Assembly: GCA_038251325.1 (NCBI GenBank)
Contig: JBBSBL010000011.1
Span: 1 to 52,995 of the forward strand
Direction: 5' to 3'
DNA length: 52,995 bases
Origin: JBBSBL01 sp038251325
Lineage (GTDB): Bacteria; Actinomycetota; Thermoleophilia; Solirubrobacterales; Solirubrobacteraceae
Shown: in pieces, positions 1 to 8,133 of the stretch
Numbering within the stretch: the stretch's first letter is position 1
How the letters are laid out: each line of letters opens with the position of its first letter
The notes under the pieces: model-generated
The model's input: only the letters and a program-made list of their open reading frames with translations
What the model was told of the DNA's origin: nothing
Database searches by the model: none
Program-made: the position numbers and the translations under genes

Positions 1-1332
1 CACGAGTGCGTCGACCAGCCAGGCATGTTCGGGACCGTGGTCAAGGCGACGCTCGCCGCGGGTCGCGCCGGCGACGTCGGGCCGGCGGCCGCGCGGGCGG
101 CGGCGCGGGCGCGCTCGGCGCCGCGGCGTCCGGGGTATCTCCAGGTGCCGACGGCTCAGCTGGACGCCGACTCGCCGCCCGCGGGCGGCCCCGGCCGGCC
201 GGCGCCGGCGACGCTCCCGGACCCGGTCGAGGCCGCGCTCGCGTCCGAGCTGTTGGCCGCCGCCCGACGCCCGCTGATCTGGGCCGGCGGCGGCGCGGTG
301 GCGTCCGGCTCCGGGCCGGCGCTCGCCGCGCTCGCCGCGCGGCTCGCGGCCCCGGTCGTGACGACGTTCCTCGGCCGGGGGCTGCTGGCGCCGGACCACC
401 CGCTCGAGGTCGGGCTGCCGCCCCACGTGCCGGAGTGTGGCGCGCTCTGGGACGAGGCGGATCTCGTGGTGGTTGTGGGCTCCGATCTCGACGGCGCGAA
501 CACGCAGAACTGGGCCATGCCGCGGCCCGAGCGCCTCGTCGCGGTGAACGTCGACGCGGACGACGCCGCCAAGGCGTGGCCGCCCGACGTCGTGGTGCGC
601 GCCGACGCGCGCGCGGGCTGTGAGGACCTGCGCGCGCGACTCGGGGCGCCGGCGGACGCGGGCGCGCACGCGGACCGGGTCGCCCGGATGGCCGACCGGC
701 TGGCGGGGGCGCGCGCCGCGGCGCGGGAGCGACTCGCGGGCGACCAGGGCGCCGAGGTGGCCTTTCTCGACGCGTTCGCCGCCGCCGTCCCGGACGACGC
801 GGTGGTCCTCGCCGACATGTGCATCCCGGGGTACTGGCTCGCCGGCTTCCGCCGGCCCGCCGGGCCGCGCCGGATGCTGTACCCGATGGGGTGGGGGACG
901 CTCGGGTTCGCCTTTCCCGCCGCGCTGGGAGCGGCGTGCGCGGCGTCCGTCGCTGCCGTGCCCGGACCGGTGATCTCGGTGTCGGGCGACGGCGGGTTCC
1001 TCTTCGCCTGCGGTGAGCTGGCCACGGCGGCGCAGCAGCGCCTGCCGCTGACGGCGGTCGTCGTGGACGACGGCGGGTACGGGATGCTCCGCTACGACCA
1101 GGCGCGGACGGGCGCGGACCCGGCGGCGATGGACCTCGCCGCGCCGGACTTCGCGGCCCTGGCGGCGAGCTTCGGCGTGCGGGCCGAGACGGTCGCCGGG
1201 CTGGGGGCGGACTTCACGCGAGCCCTCGCCGGCCAGGTCGCCGACCCCGAGCCGACGGTGCTCGTCGCCCGGGCCGCGCTCACCCCGCCGCCGACGACCT
1301 CGCCGCGGTGGTACCGGCTGGGGCGGGCGTAG
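1..1332 (+). CDS. Thiamine pyrophosphate-dependent enzyme (acetolactate synthase-like), 5' truncated
   Basis: The reading frame is open from base 1, so the N-terminus lies outside the window; an internal ATG at 25 is probably not the true start. The first residues (DQPGMFGTVVKATLAA) resemble the end of the N-terminal PYR domain of acetolactate synthase-type enzymes. A central Rossmann-like domain follows (VVVVGSDLDG, then VNVDAD). The C-terminal PP domain has the TPP/Mg motif GDGGF at about residues 329-333 counted from base 1, followed by DDGGYGMLRYDQ. Family members decarboxylate 2-oxo acids and often ligate the product to an acceptor. Substrate cannot be told from sequence; benzoylformate decarboxylase- or sulfopyruvate decarboxylase-like roles are possible. 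It converges on the aldehyde dehydrogenase gene 54 bases downstream. Confidence 0.85.
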   Translation, partial: HECVDQPGMFGTVVKATLAAGRAGDVGPAAARAAARARSAPRRPGYLQVPTAQLDADSPPAGGPGRPAPATLPDPVEAALASELLAAARRPLIWAGGGAVASGSGPALAALAARLAAPVVTTFLGRGLLAPDHPLEVGLPPHVPECGALWDEADLVVVVGSDLDGANTQNWAMPRPERLVAVNVDADDAAKAWPPDVVVRADARAGCEDLRARLGAPADAGAHADRVARMADRLAGARAAARERLAGDQGAEVAFLDAFAAAVPDDAVVLADMCIPGYWLAGFRRPAGPRRMLYPMGWGTLGFAFPAALGAACAASVAAVPGPVISVSGDGGFLFACGELATAAQQRLPLTAVVVDDGGYGMLRYDQARTGADPAAMDLAAPDFAALAASFGVRAETVAGLGADFTRALAGQVADPEPTVLVARAALTPPPTTSPRWYRLGRA

Positions 1333-1386
1333 GGGCCTAGATGATCGATTCCGCGACCCCGCGCACGCGGCCGCGCAATCAACCGT

Positions 1387-2958
1387 CTACCCCTCCAGCC
1401 GGAACCCCCGCTCGGGCTCGAGCGCCGCCGTGTCCATCTGCGCCTTCTGCAGCCGGCCCGCGTAGTCCCAGTTCATCGACTGCCAGCGGGTGAACTGGTC
1501 GAGCACCCAGATCCCGGACTGGCGGCTGCCGTTGCCCGAGCGCCCGTTTCCTCCGAAGGGCAGGTGCGCCTCGGCGCCTGAGGTGGAGTTGTTCACGCTC
1601 ACCATGCCGGCGCCGACGCGGCGGCGGAACTCGAAGGCCGTGCGCGGGTCTGAGGTGTAGATCGCGGCGGAGAGGCCGTACCCGTGGCCGTTCGCGAGCG
1701 CCATCGCCTCGTCGAAGTCCGCGAACCGGGCCACGCCGACCAGCGGCCCGAACGTCTCGGTGTTCGCGAGCTCGTCGTCCGCGCGGACCCCCGCGACGAT
1801 CGTCGGATGCATGTAGAGACCCGCCTCCGGATCGCCGCCGACAAACCCGGTGCGCGGGTTCGCCGCGGTGATCCTCCCCGTGCCGCTCGACCCGTGGAGG
1901 GTGTGGTGGGGGCGGACGAGGTCGAGCCAGCCGGCGAACCGCTCGGCGAAGCGCGCGTCGATCATCGGCCCGAAGAGCACGTCCTCGCGGGGGTCGCCGA
2001 CCGCCGCGGCCTCGGTCGCCGCCGCGAACCGCGCGAGGAAGACGTCGTGGACCTCGGCGTGGACGATCGCCGTCCCCAGGGAGGTGCAGCGCTGGCCCGC
2101 GGTGCCGAAGCCGCTGAAGAGCGCGCCCTCCACCGCCAGGCCGAGGTCGGCGTCCGGCATGACCACGAGCGGGTTCTTGCCGCCGAGCTCGAGGCACGGC
2201 GACTGGAGATGGCGACCGCACAGCGCGCCGATCCGCCGGCCGACCGTCGTGGATCCGGTGAAGCCGACCTTGTCGACGAGGCCCGCGTCGAGCGCGGCCT
2301 CGAGCCCGGCAGCGGTCTGCCCCCCGTCGGCGTGGACGACGTTCAGGGCCCCGGGCGGCAGGCCGCCGGCGAGGAAGAGCCGGGCCAGGGCGTCGCCGAG
2401 CGCGGGCGCGTACTCCGCCGGCTTCCACACCACCGCGTTCCCGGAGACGAGCGCCGGCACCAGGTACCAGCTCGGGACGGCGACGGGGAAGTTGCCGGCG
2501 GTGACGATCGCCGCCACGCCGACCGGGGCGCGGAAGGTGAAGAGCTGCTTGTCGGGCATCTCGCTCGGCACGGTCTGGCCGTAGAGCCGGCGGCCCTCGG
2601 AGAGGAAGAAGTCGCAGGTGTCGACGATCTCCTGCACCTCGCCCAGCGCCTCCGCGTACGGCTTGCCGATCTCGCGGGTGACGAGCCCGGCCAGCGCCTC
2701 GCGGTTGGCCTCGACCAGCCGGCCGATCTCTCCGATCGCCCGCCCGCGCACCGGCGCGGGGGTCGCCGCCCAGCCGGGCTGCGCCGCGCGGGCGGCGCGG
2801 CACGCCGCAACGAACGTGTCGGCGTCGCCCATCCGCACCTCGCAGACGACGTCGTCGAGGCGTGCGGGGTTCGTCGAGGCGACCAGGCCGCCGGGCGCGC
2901 CCTCTACGGCCTCCCCGGCGACGAGCGAGGCGACGGTGCGGGTGGCCGTGGCGGTCAC
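1387..2958 (-). CDS. NAD(P)-dependent aldehyde dehydrogenase, ALDH7-like
   Basis: 523 residues. The GTG at 2958 is chosen because a -10 hexamer ends six bases upstream and because the longer frame to 3153 runs through the divergent flavoprotein gene. It has the canonical ALDH layout: cofactor-binding region (ATVTAGNFPVAVPSW-like, near residue 155), GFTGST, the glutamate motif ELGGKNP, the catalytic cysteine in GTAGQRCT, and a C-terminal NNSTSGAEAHLPFGG segment. The GTAGQRCT and TSGAE signatures recall ALDH7 enzymes (alpha-aminoadipic semialdehyde / piperideine-6-carboxylate dehydrogenase), but another semialdehyde is possible. It is divergent from a sarcosine/pipecolate oxidase-like gene with a shared 19-bp promoter, so the two probably act on consecutive intermediates (inference). 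Confidence 0.88.
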   Translation of the reverse strand: MTATATRTVASLVAGEAVEGAPGGLVASTNPARLDDVVCEVRMGDADTFVAACRAARAAQPGWAATPAPVRGRAIGEIGRLVEANREALAGLVTREIGKPYAEALGEVQEIVDTCDFFLSEGRRLYGQTVPSEMPDKQLFTFRAPVGVAAIVTAGNFPVAVPSWYLVPALVSGNAVVWKPAEYAPALGDALARLFLAGGLPPGALNVVHADGGQTAAGLEAALDAGLVDKVGFTGSTTVGRRIGALCGRHLQSPCLELGGKNPLVVMPDADLGLAVEGALFSGFGTAGQRCTSLGTAIVHAEVHDVFLARFAAATEAAAVGDPREDVLFGPMIDARFAERFAGWLDLVRPHHTLHGSSGTGRITAANPRTGFVGGDPEAGLYMHPTIVAGVRADDELANTETFGPLVGVARFADFDEAMALANGHGYGLSAAIYTSDPRTAFEFRRRVGAGMVSVNNSTSGAEAHLPFGGNGRSGNGSRQSGIWVLDQFTRWQSMNWDYAGRLQKAQMDTAALEPERGFRLEG

Positions 2959-2976
2959 GGCGCTACCGTAGCGCCG
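2958..2976. promoter_or_regulatory. Palindromic bidirectional leaderless promoter
   Basis: Arms of nine bases flank a single central base: CGGCGCTAC C GTAGCGCCG. The centre gives TACCGT on the plus strand (2964-2969), eight bases before the GTG at 2978, and TACGGT on the minus strand (2970-2965), six bases before the GTG at 2958. Both spacings suit transcription starting at or next to the start codon. The palindrome could equally be an operator. Confidence 0.6.
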
Positions 2977-2977
2977 C

Positions 2978-4108
2978 GTGGAGGTCGTGATCGTCGGGGC
3001 GGGCGTCTTCGGGGCCTCGCTCGCGCACCGGATGGCGGGGGACGGGCACGCCGTCACGCTCGTCGAGCGCGCCACGCCGGGGCACCCGTGCGCGACATCC
3101 GGCGGCGAGACCCGGCTGCTGCGGGCGGGGCACGGGTCGGACCTGCGCCACACACGCTCGGCCCGGCGCGCCCGGGAGCTGTGGCGGGCGCTCGAACGCG
3201 AGACGGGCGAGTCGCTCTACGTCGAGGCCGGCGTGGTCTGGCTCGCGCGGGCGCAGGACGGCTGGGAGGCGGCGACGGCGGCGACGCTCGCGGCGGCGGG
3301 CGTCCCGAGCGAGCGGCTCGACCGCTCGGACACCGAGCGCCTGTTTCCCGGCGCCCGGCTCGATGGCGTGGGTTGGGCGCTGCTCGAGCCGGAGGCGGGA
3401 ATCCTCCGCGCGGCGCGCGCGACGGCGGCGCTCGCCACCGCGGCGGTGGCGAGCGGGGCGCGGCTGATCACCGCCGCCGCCCGGCCCGACGGCGCCGCCG
3501 CGGTGCTCGACGACGGCCGCCACCTCGAGGCCGAGCGCGTCGTGTGGGCCTGCGGCCCGTGGCTGGCCGGCCTGTTCCCCGAGCTCGCGAACCTGCGGGT
3601 CACCCGGCAGGAGGTCGTGCACTTCACCGCCCCGCCGGGCTGGGCGACTCCGCCCGTGCCGGGCTGGGTCGACTACGACGGCTGCGCCTACGGCCTCGGC
3701 GACCTCGACGGCCGCGGGGTCAAGGTCTGCTCGGACGCCGAGGGCGAGCCGCTGGACCCCGACCGCGGCGACCGGACGCCGAGCGCGACGGGCGAACGCC
3801 AGGCGCGCGAGATCGCGGCCGCGCGCTTCCCGAGCCTGGCGGGGGCGGCCGTGCGCTCCGCGACCGTCTGCGCCTACGAGCTCACGGCGGACACCGAGTT
3901 CCTCGCCGGGCCGCTACCGGGTCAGGACACGGTCTGGCTGCTGGGCGGCGGGTCGGGGCACGGCTTCAAGCACGGTCCCGCGCTCGCCGAGCAGGTCGCC
4001 GGCGCGCTGACCGGCGCGGCGGCGACCGACCCGCGACGCGCGGTGGGCCCGCGAACGGCCGACCGCAGCCTCCGCACCGCCGGGCTGCGAGCCGCCCGGC
4101 CGCGGTGA
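2978..4108 (+). CDS. FAD-dependent amine oxidase, monomeric sarcosine oxidase / pipecolate oxidase family
   Basis: 376 residues from a GTG. The N-terminal dinucleotide-binding motif GAGVFGASLAHRMA lies at residues 7-20, with an acidic residue ending the second strand (LVER). Cys298 sits in the segment SATVCAYELTADTEF, which matches the site where monomeric sarcosine oxidase family flavoproteins bind FAD covalently through cysteine. The C-terminal GGGSGHGFKHGP motif completes the FAD site. The family oxidises secondary amino acids (sarcosine, N-methyltryptophan, L-pipecolate) with O2, releasing H2O2. The divergent neighbour is an ALDH7-like dehydrogenase, so L-pipecolate to alpha-aminoadipate is an attractive but unproven pathway; sarcosine plus formaldehyde oxidation is the alternative. 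Confidence 0.85.
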   Translation: MEVVIVGAGVFGASLAHRMAGDGHAVTLVERATPGHPCATSGGETRLLRAGHGSDLRHTRSARRARELWRALERETGESLYVEAGVVWLARAQDGWEAATAATLAAAGVPSERLDRSDTERLFPGARLDGVGWALLEPEAGILRAARATAALATAAVASGARLITAAARPDGAAAVLDDGRHLEAERVVWACGPWLAGLFPELANLRVTRQEVVHFTAPPGWATPPVPGWVDYDGCAYGLGDLDGRGVKVCSDAEGEPLDPDRGDRTPSATGERQAREIAAARFPSLAGAAVRSATVCAYELTADTEFLAGPLPGQDTVWLLGGGSGHGFKHGPALAEQVAGALTGAAATDPRRAVGPRTADRSLRTAGLRAARPR

Positions 4109-4112
4109 TCCG

Positions 4113-5156
4113 TCACGCCGGATCCAGCCGCGCGGCCCCCGCCGCCGGCGCCACGACGAGCGCGTCGGGCGGCGGTGCGACGCCGGGCGGGAAGAGCGCG
4201 ATCACCGAGCCGCCGAAGCCGCCGCCCGTCATCCGGGCGCCCGCCGCGCCGGCGTCGTGCAGCCGCGTGACCGTCGCCTCGAGCGCCGGCGTGGAGACTT
4301 CGAAGTCGTCGCGAAGCGACGCGTGCCCGGCGTCGAGCAACGCGCCCGCGCGGACGCCGTCGCCGGCGCGGAGGGTGAGGACCATGTCGTCGACGCGAAC
4401 GTCCTCGCTGACGACATGTCGGACCCGGCGGTGGAGCGGCGCGGGGAGTCGGTCGGCGTCGGCGGAGGTGGCCTCGCGGAGGCTCGCGAGGCCCAGCGCC
4501 CCGGCCGCGGCGCGGCACTCCTCGCGTCGCGCGGCGTAGCCGGAGCCGGCCAGCGCCCGCCGCTCGCCGGAGTCGGCCAGCGCCAGCGTCCACGATCCCA
4601 GGCGCCATGGGACCACGCTCCAGCGCAGCGCCCGGCAGTCGAGCCGGACCAGCGACCCCGCGCGGCCGAGCTGGACGGCGAGCGGATCGAGCAGCCCGGT
4701 GGGCGCCCCGACCCAGTCGTGCTCGACCGCCCGGCAGAGCTCGGCCAGTGCCACCGGCTCGGGCGCCGACGTGTCCGCCAGCGCGGCGAGCGCCAGCACG
4801 AGCGCGACCTTCAGCGCGGCCGAGGACGCGAGCCCGGCGCCGGCGGGCAGGTCGCTCCCGATCGTCACACGCGCCGGCAGCACCGCGACGCCCCGGTCGC
4901 CGAGCGCGGCGACCGTGCCGCGCACGTGCGCGCTCCACTCGTGCGTGCCGATCCGCGCGGGCGAGGCGACCGGGAAGCGGTCCTCCTCGCCGGCCAGTTC
5001 GGAGCGCACGACCATGAGATCACCCTCGATCCGCTCTGCCCACACCGTCACCCCCTGCGCCACCGCGAACGGCAGGCAGAGCCCGTCGTTGTAGTCCGTG
5101 TGCTCCCCGATCAGGTTGACCCGCCCTGGGGCGAAGGCCGCGGCCCGCTCCGCCAT
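4113..5156 (-). CDS. galK: Galactokinase
   Basis: 347 residues; phosphorylates galactose at C1 using ATP (GHMP kinase family, cytoplasm). The start at 5156 is fixed by the galactokinase signature GRVNLIGEHTDYNDG directly after the initiator region and by a TACGGT box six bases upstream. The GHMP ATP loop appears as LPAGAGLASSAALKVAL, the putative catalytic aspartate in GAPTGLLDPLAVQLG, and the C-terminal motif as GARMTGGGFGGSVIAL. No galT, galE or galM lies nearby, so Leloir partners must be elsewhere or the natural substrate differs. It lies downstream of the MMPL gene on the same strand but appears to have its own promoter. Confidence 0.92.
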   Translation of the reverse strand: MAERAAAFAPGRVNLIGEHTDYNDGLCLPFAVAQGVTVWAERIEGDLMVVRSELAGEEDRFPVASPARIGTHEWSAHVRGTVAALGDRGVAVLPARVTIGSDLPAGAGLASSAALKVALVLALAALADTSAPEPVALAELCRAVEHDWVGAPTGLLDPLAVQLGRAGSLVRLDCRALRWSVVPWRLGSWTLALADSGERRALAGSGYAARREECRAAAGALGLASLREATSADADRLPAPLHRRVRHVVSEDVRVDDMVLTLRAGDGVRAGALLDAGHASLRDDFEVSTPALEATVTRLHDAGAAGARMTGGGFGGSVIALFPPGVAPPPDALVVAPAAGAARLDPA

Positions 5157-5162
5157 CCCGGG

Positions 5163-5168
5163 ACCGTA
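5163..5168 (-). promoter_or_regulatory. -10 box of galK (leaderless type)
   Basis: TACGGT on the minus strand, six bases before the ATG at 5156. No Shine-Dalgarno is present. Confidence 0.5.
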
Positions 5169-5209
5169 GAGGCCCCGGGCGGCGGGCGGGGCGGCCCGCA
5201 CGCCGCCGC

Positions 5210-7339
5210 TCAGGCGCGGCCCGCCGCCGCTTCCCCGCCGCGCTCGGGATCCCCGTCCGTGAGCCCGATCCGGTCGTGGAGTCGGCGGAGCGGCTTCGGC
5301 GCCCACCAGTTCCAGCGGCCGAGCAGCGCCATGAGCGACGGCACGAGGAACGTCCGCACGATGAACGCGTCGATCAGGACGCCGGCGGCCGTCCCGACGC
5401 CGACCTGCTTGATGAACACGATCTCCGAGACCACGAACGCGCCGATCGCGACCGCGAGCAGGACGGCCGCGGCGGTGACGATCCCGCCGGTCCGTTGCAG
5501 CCCCACGGCCACCGCCTCACGGTCCGGCAGCCCGCGGTCGCGCGCCTCCTTGATCCGCGCGAGGAGGAACACGCCGTAGTCCGTCGAGAGCCCGAACACG
5601 AGCGCGGCGAGCAGGACGAACTGCGAGGAGTCGATCCCGCCCTGGCTCGTGTAGTCGAGCAGGCTCTCGAAGCGCCCGTCCTGGAAGACGAGCACGAGGA
5701 GGCCCAGCGCGGCGCCCACCGTCAGGGCGTTCATGAGGATCGCCTTGATCGGGAGCACGACCGAGCCGGTCATGAGCCAGAGCACGAGCAGGGTCGTGGC
5801 GACGAGAAGCCCGGTGGCCACGGGCAGGCTGCCGGCGATCGCCGACTGGGTGTCGCGGAACTCGGCGGCGACCCCGCCCACCTCCACGGGGAAGGGCGCG
5901 GGAACCGCCCGGACCTCGCGCACGACGCGTTGGGCCGGGTCGCCGATCGCGGAGCCGCGCACCGTCGCGGCGAGCTGCCACAACCCGTCGCTCAGCGCCC
6001 GTGGGGCGCCGACGCCCACGACGCCGTCGATGCGATCCAGGGAGCGCGCGTAGGCGGCGAGCCGCGCGCCGTCGGCGCGCGGCGCCCGCACGGCGAGGAC
6101 GAGCGGCGCCGCGTCATTGCGGGGGTAGTCGCGGTCGAGGGCGTCGCTGACCACGCGCGCGCTGTGGGGGGCGGGCAGCGCCTTCGCGTCGACGCCGGTC
6201 CAGTTGGCGCCGAGCGCCGGCAGCGCGACGGCCACCAGGACGGCGCCGGTGACGAGGGCGACGGCGCCCGGCCGCCGCATCACGGCCTGCGAGAGCCGGT
6301 ACCAGCGGTCCTCGCCGCCGGTGCGCCGCCTCGAGCGCCCGCGGAGCTTCTCGCCCCACAGCGCGAGGAACGCCGGGGTCAGGGTGATGGCCACCGTCGC
6401 CGCGACCAGCGCGCACACCGCTCCGCCGATGCCCATCGACTTCAGGAAGTTCAGCGGGAAGACGACGAGCGAGGCCATCGCGGCGGCAACGGTGATCGAG
6501 CTGAAGAGGATCGTCCGGCCGGCGCTGCGCAGCGTCGCCGCGATGGCGTCACGCCCGGGCCCGTGGCGGTCGAGCTCCTCGCGGTAGCGGTTGACCATGA
6601 ACAGCGAGTAGTCGACCGCGAGGCCGAGCGCCAGGCCGATCACGAGGTTGAGCGCGAAGACCGACAGCCCGTGGATCTCGTTCACCACCCGCAACGCCAG
6701 GAACGTGCCGAGGATGGTCGAGAAGCCGATCGCCAACGGCAGCACCGCCGCCCGTGCGCTGCGGAAGAAGAGCAGCGAGAGCAGCATGAGCAGCGGGAAG
6801 GCGATGAGCTCGGCGGTCCCGAGGTCGGTGGTGATCTGCTCGGACATCTGCGCGAAGACGACGGCCCGGCCGCCCACGGTCACGTCGCGCCGCCCGGCGA
6901 GGCTGGACTCCAGGCGCTTGGCGACCTTGTGGTCGTCGGCCGCGGCGGCGAGCATCGCGGCGACGTAGGTCGAGCGCCGGTCGGAGGACAGGAAGCGGGG
7001 GTCGCGGGTCGTCGCGTAGGAGTCGACGGCGGCGACGGCCGGATCGGTCTTCAGCGTGCGGGCGACGTTGGCCACCGCCGCGCGACCTGCGGCCGAGCTC
7101 ACGCCCCCGGCCGGCGTGACCAGCGCGACGATCCCCGGCGCCACCTGTCGGCCGGTGGCCGACTCGATGCGGTCGCGGGCGGCGATCGACTGCGAGCCCG
7201 GGTCGTCGAAGCCGCCGGTCGCGTTCAGCAGGCCCGCGACGGGGCCGCCCAGCGCGGCGGCGAACAGGACGACCGCGAGGGCGGCGAGCAGCCAGCGCTT
7301 CGGGTGGCGGCTGCTGGCGTCGGCGAGGCGGGAGAACAT
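5210..7339 (-). CDS. MMPL/RND-family membrane transporter
   Basis: 709 residues. It starts with a cytoplasmic basic stretch and a first membrane helix (WLLAALAVVLFAAALGG), then an extracytoplasmic loop of about 130 residues and a bundle of helices. A second copy of the same layout follows, typical of two-fold repeated MMPL proteins with about 11-12 helices. Each half carries the MMPL signature in helix 4 or 10: GLALGLAVDYSLFMVNRYREE and GLSTDYGVFLLARIKEARDRG, whose Asp-Tyr pairs belong to the proton relay. Homologues export lipids or hydrophobic drugs with proton-motive force. The divergent TetR gene and the single promoter in the shared region suggest substrate-inducible repression. The length suits small actinobacterial MMPL exporters. 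Confidence 0.92.
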   Translation of the reverse strand: MFSRLADASSRHPKRWLLAALAVVLFAAALGGPVAGLLNATGGFDDPGSQSIAARDRIESATGRQVAPGIVALVTPAGGVSSAAGRAAVANVARTLKTDPAVAAVDSYATTRDPRFLSSDRRSTYVAAMLAAAADDHKVAKRLESSLAGRRDVTVGGRAVVFAQMSEQITTDLGTAELIAFPLLMLLSLLFFRSARAAVLPLAIGFSTILGTFLALRVVNEIHGLSVFALNLVIGLALGLAVDYSLFMVNRYREELDRHGPGRDAIAATLRSAGRTILFSSITVAAAMASLVVFPLNFLKSMGIGGAVCALVAATVAITLTPAFLALWGEKLRGRSRRRTGGEDRWYRLSQAVMRRPGAVALVTGAVLVAVALPALGANWTGVDAKALPAPHSARVVSDALDRDYPRNDAAPLVLAVRAPRADGARLAAYARSLDRIDGVVGVGAPRALSDGLWQLAATVRGSAIGDPAQRVVREVRAVPAPFPVEVGGVAAEFRDTQSAIAGSLPVATGLLVATTLLVLWLMTGSVVLPIKAILMNALTVGAALGLLVLVFQDGRFESLLDYTSQGGIDSSQFVLLAALVFGLSTDYGVFLLARIKEARDRGLPDREAVAVGLQRTGGIVTAAAVLLAVAIGAFVVSEIVFIKQVGVGTAAGVLIDAFIVRTFLVPSLMALLGRWNWWAPKPLRRLHDRIGLTDGDPERGGEAAAGRA

Positions 7340-7385
7340 GGCGGAGAGACCTCAGGGGCGGGCGGCTCGGGACTAGACGGCCGTA

Positions 7386-7413
7386 AACCTACAGATGGAT
7401 CTACGCTTGTCAA
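7386..7413 (-). promoter_or_regulatory. Promoter of the MMPL gene with possible TetR operator
   Basis: On the minus strand, TTGACA at 7413-7408 and TAGGTT at 7391-7386 are separated by 16 bases, one of the few recognisable -35/-10 pairs in the window. The spacer holds an imperfect palindrome, AGATCCATCT (7402-7393), that could be the operator of the adjacent TetR protein. The leader before the ATG at 7339 is about 40 bases. Confidence 0.55.
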
Positions 7414-7430
7414 GTGACCGACGCCGCGGG

Positions 7431-7436
7431 TAGGGT
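7431..7436 (+). promoter_or_regulatory. -10 box of the TetR gene (leaderless type)
   Basis: TAGGGT seven bases before the GTG at 7444. This favours 7444 over the in-frame GTG at 7414, which overlaps the MMPL -35 region. Confidence 0.5.
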
Positions 7437-7443
7437 TCTCGGC

Positions 7444-8094
7444 GTGTCCACCGCCTCACCCCGCAAGCCCGTCGCGCCCAAGCGCCGCAAGGCCGCCGCC
7501 CGCAAGGGACAGAACCCGCGGGGCCAGGGCGACCTCCTGCGCGAGCAGCTGCTCGACGCGGCCGGCGAGATGCTGCTCGAGCACGGGGACGAGGGGCGGT
7601 TGACGATCCGCGGCGTCACGCGCCGGGCGGGCGTCTCCCCGATGGCCTTCTACCTCCACTTCCCCGACCGCGACGCGCTCGTGCTCGCCGTGCTCGAGCG
7701 GGGGTTCACCGAGTTTCGCGCCGGGATCCTGGCCGCCGAGGCCGAGGCGCCGGATCCCGCAACCGCCCTGCGCGACGCCGGCCGGGCGTACATGCGCTTC
7801 GCCCTGCAGCGCCCGGGCCACTACCGGCTGATCTTCTCCCTCGCGCTGCCCGAGCGCCGCCAGGGCGTGCCGGCCGCCGCCGCGGCGTTCGAGGATCTCG
7901 TCCGGCTCGTGGGCGCGTGCATGGACGCCGGCCTCGCTCCGCGGGCCTACCCGTCGTCGATGGCCACGAGCGTGTGGACCGCGCTGCACGGCATCGTCAC
8001 GCTCCGCCACACCTCTCCCGGGTTCCCCTGGCCGCCGGTGGACGAGATGCTCGAGCGGGTGTGCGTCGGGATGGTCGGGCTGGCGCCCGGATAG
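7444..8094 (+). CDS. TetR/AcrR family transcriptional regulator
   Basis: 216 residues. A basic N-terminal tail (PRKPVAPKRRKAAARKGQ) precedes the TetR helix-turn-helix at about residues 28-75, with LTIRGVTRRAGVSPMAFYLHFPDRDALV as recognition region. The C-terminal ligand-binding domain ends with a VWTALHGIVTLRH segment, as in the WHG subgroup. The gene is divergent from the MMPL transporter with 104 bases between starts, and an operator candidate overlaps the transporter promoter. The usual arrangement is repression of both genes, relieved by the exported compound. An in-frame GTG at 7414 would add ten residues, but the promoter position argues against it. Confidence 0.9.
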   Translation: MSTASPRKPVAPKRRKAAARKGQNPRGQGDLLREQLLDAAGEMLLEHGDEGRLTIRGVTRRAGVSPMAFYLHFPDRDALVLAVLERGFTEFRAGILAAEAEAPDPATALRDAGRAYMRFALQRPGHYRLIFSLALPERRQGVPAAAAAFEDLVRLVGACMDAGLAPRAYPSSMATSVWTALHGIVTLRHTSPGFPWPPVDEMLERVCVGMVGLAPG

Positions 8095-8133
8095 CCGGGC
8101 GGGTCCGCGCCCGTGGCTAGGCTGCAGCCGACC

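Noticed and set aside
4113..7339. A galactose operon with the MMPL gene as sugar transporter
   Set aside because: MMPL proteins export lipids or hydrophobic compounds, galK appears to have its own promoter, and no galT/galE is near.
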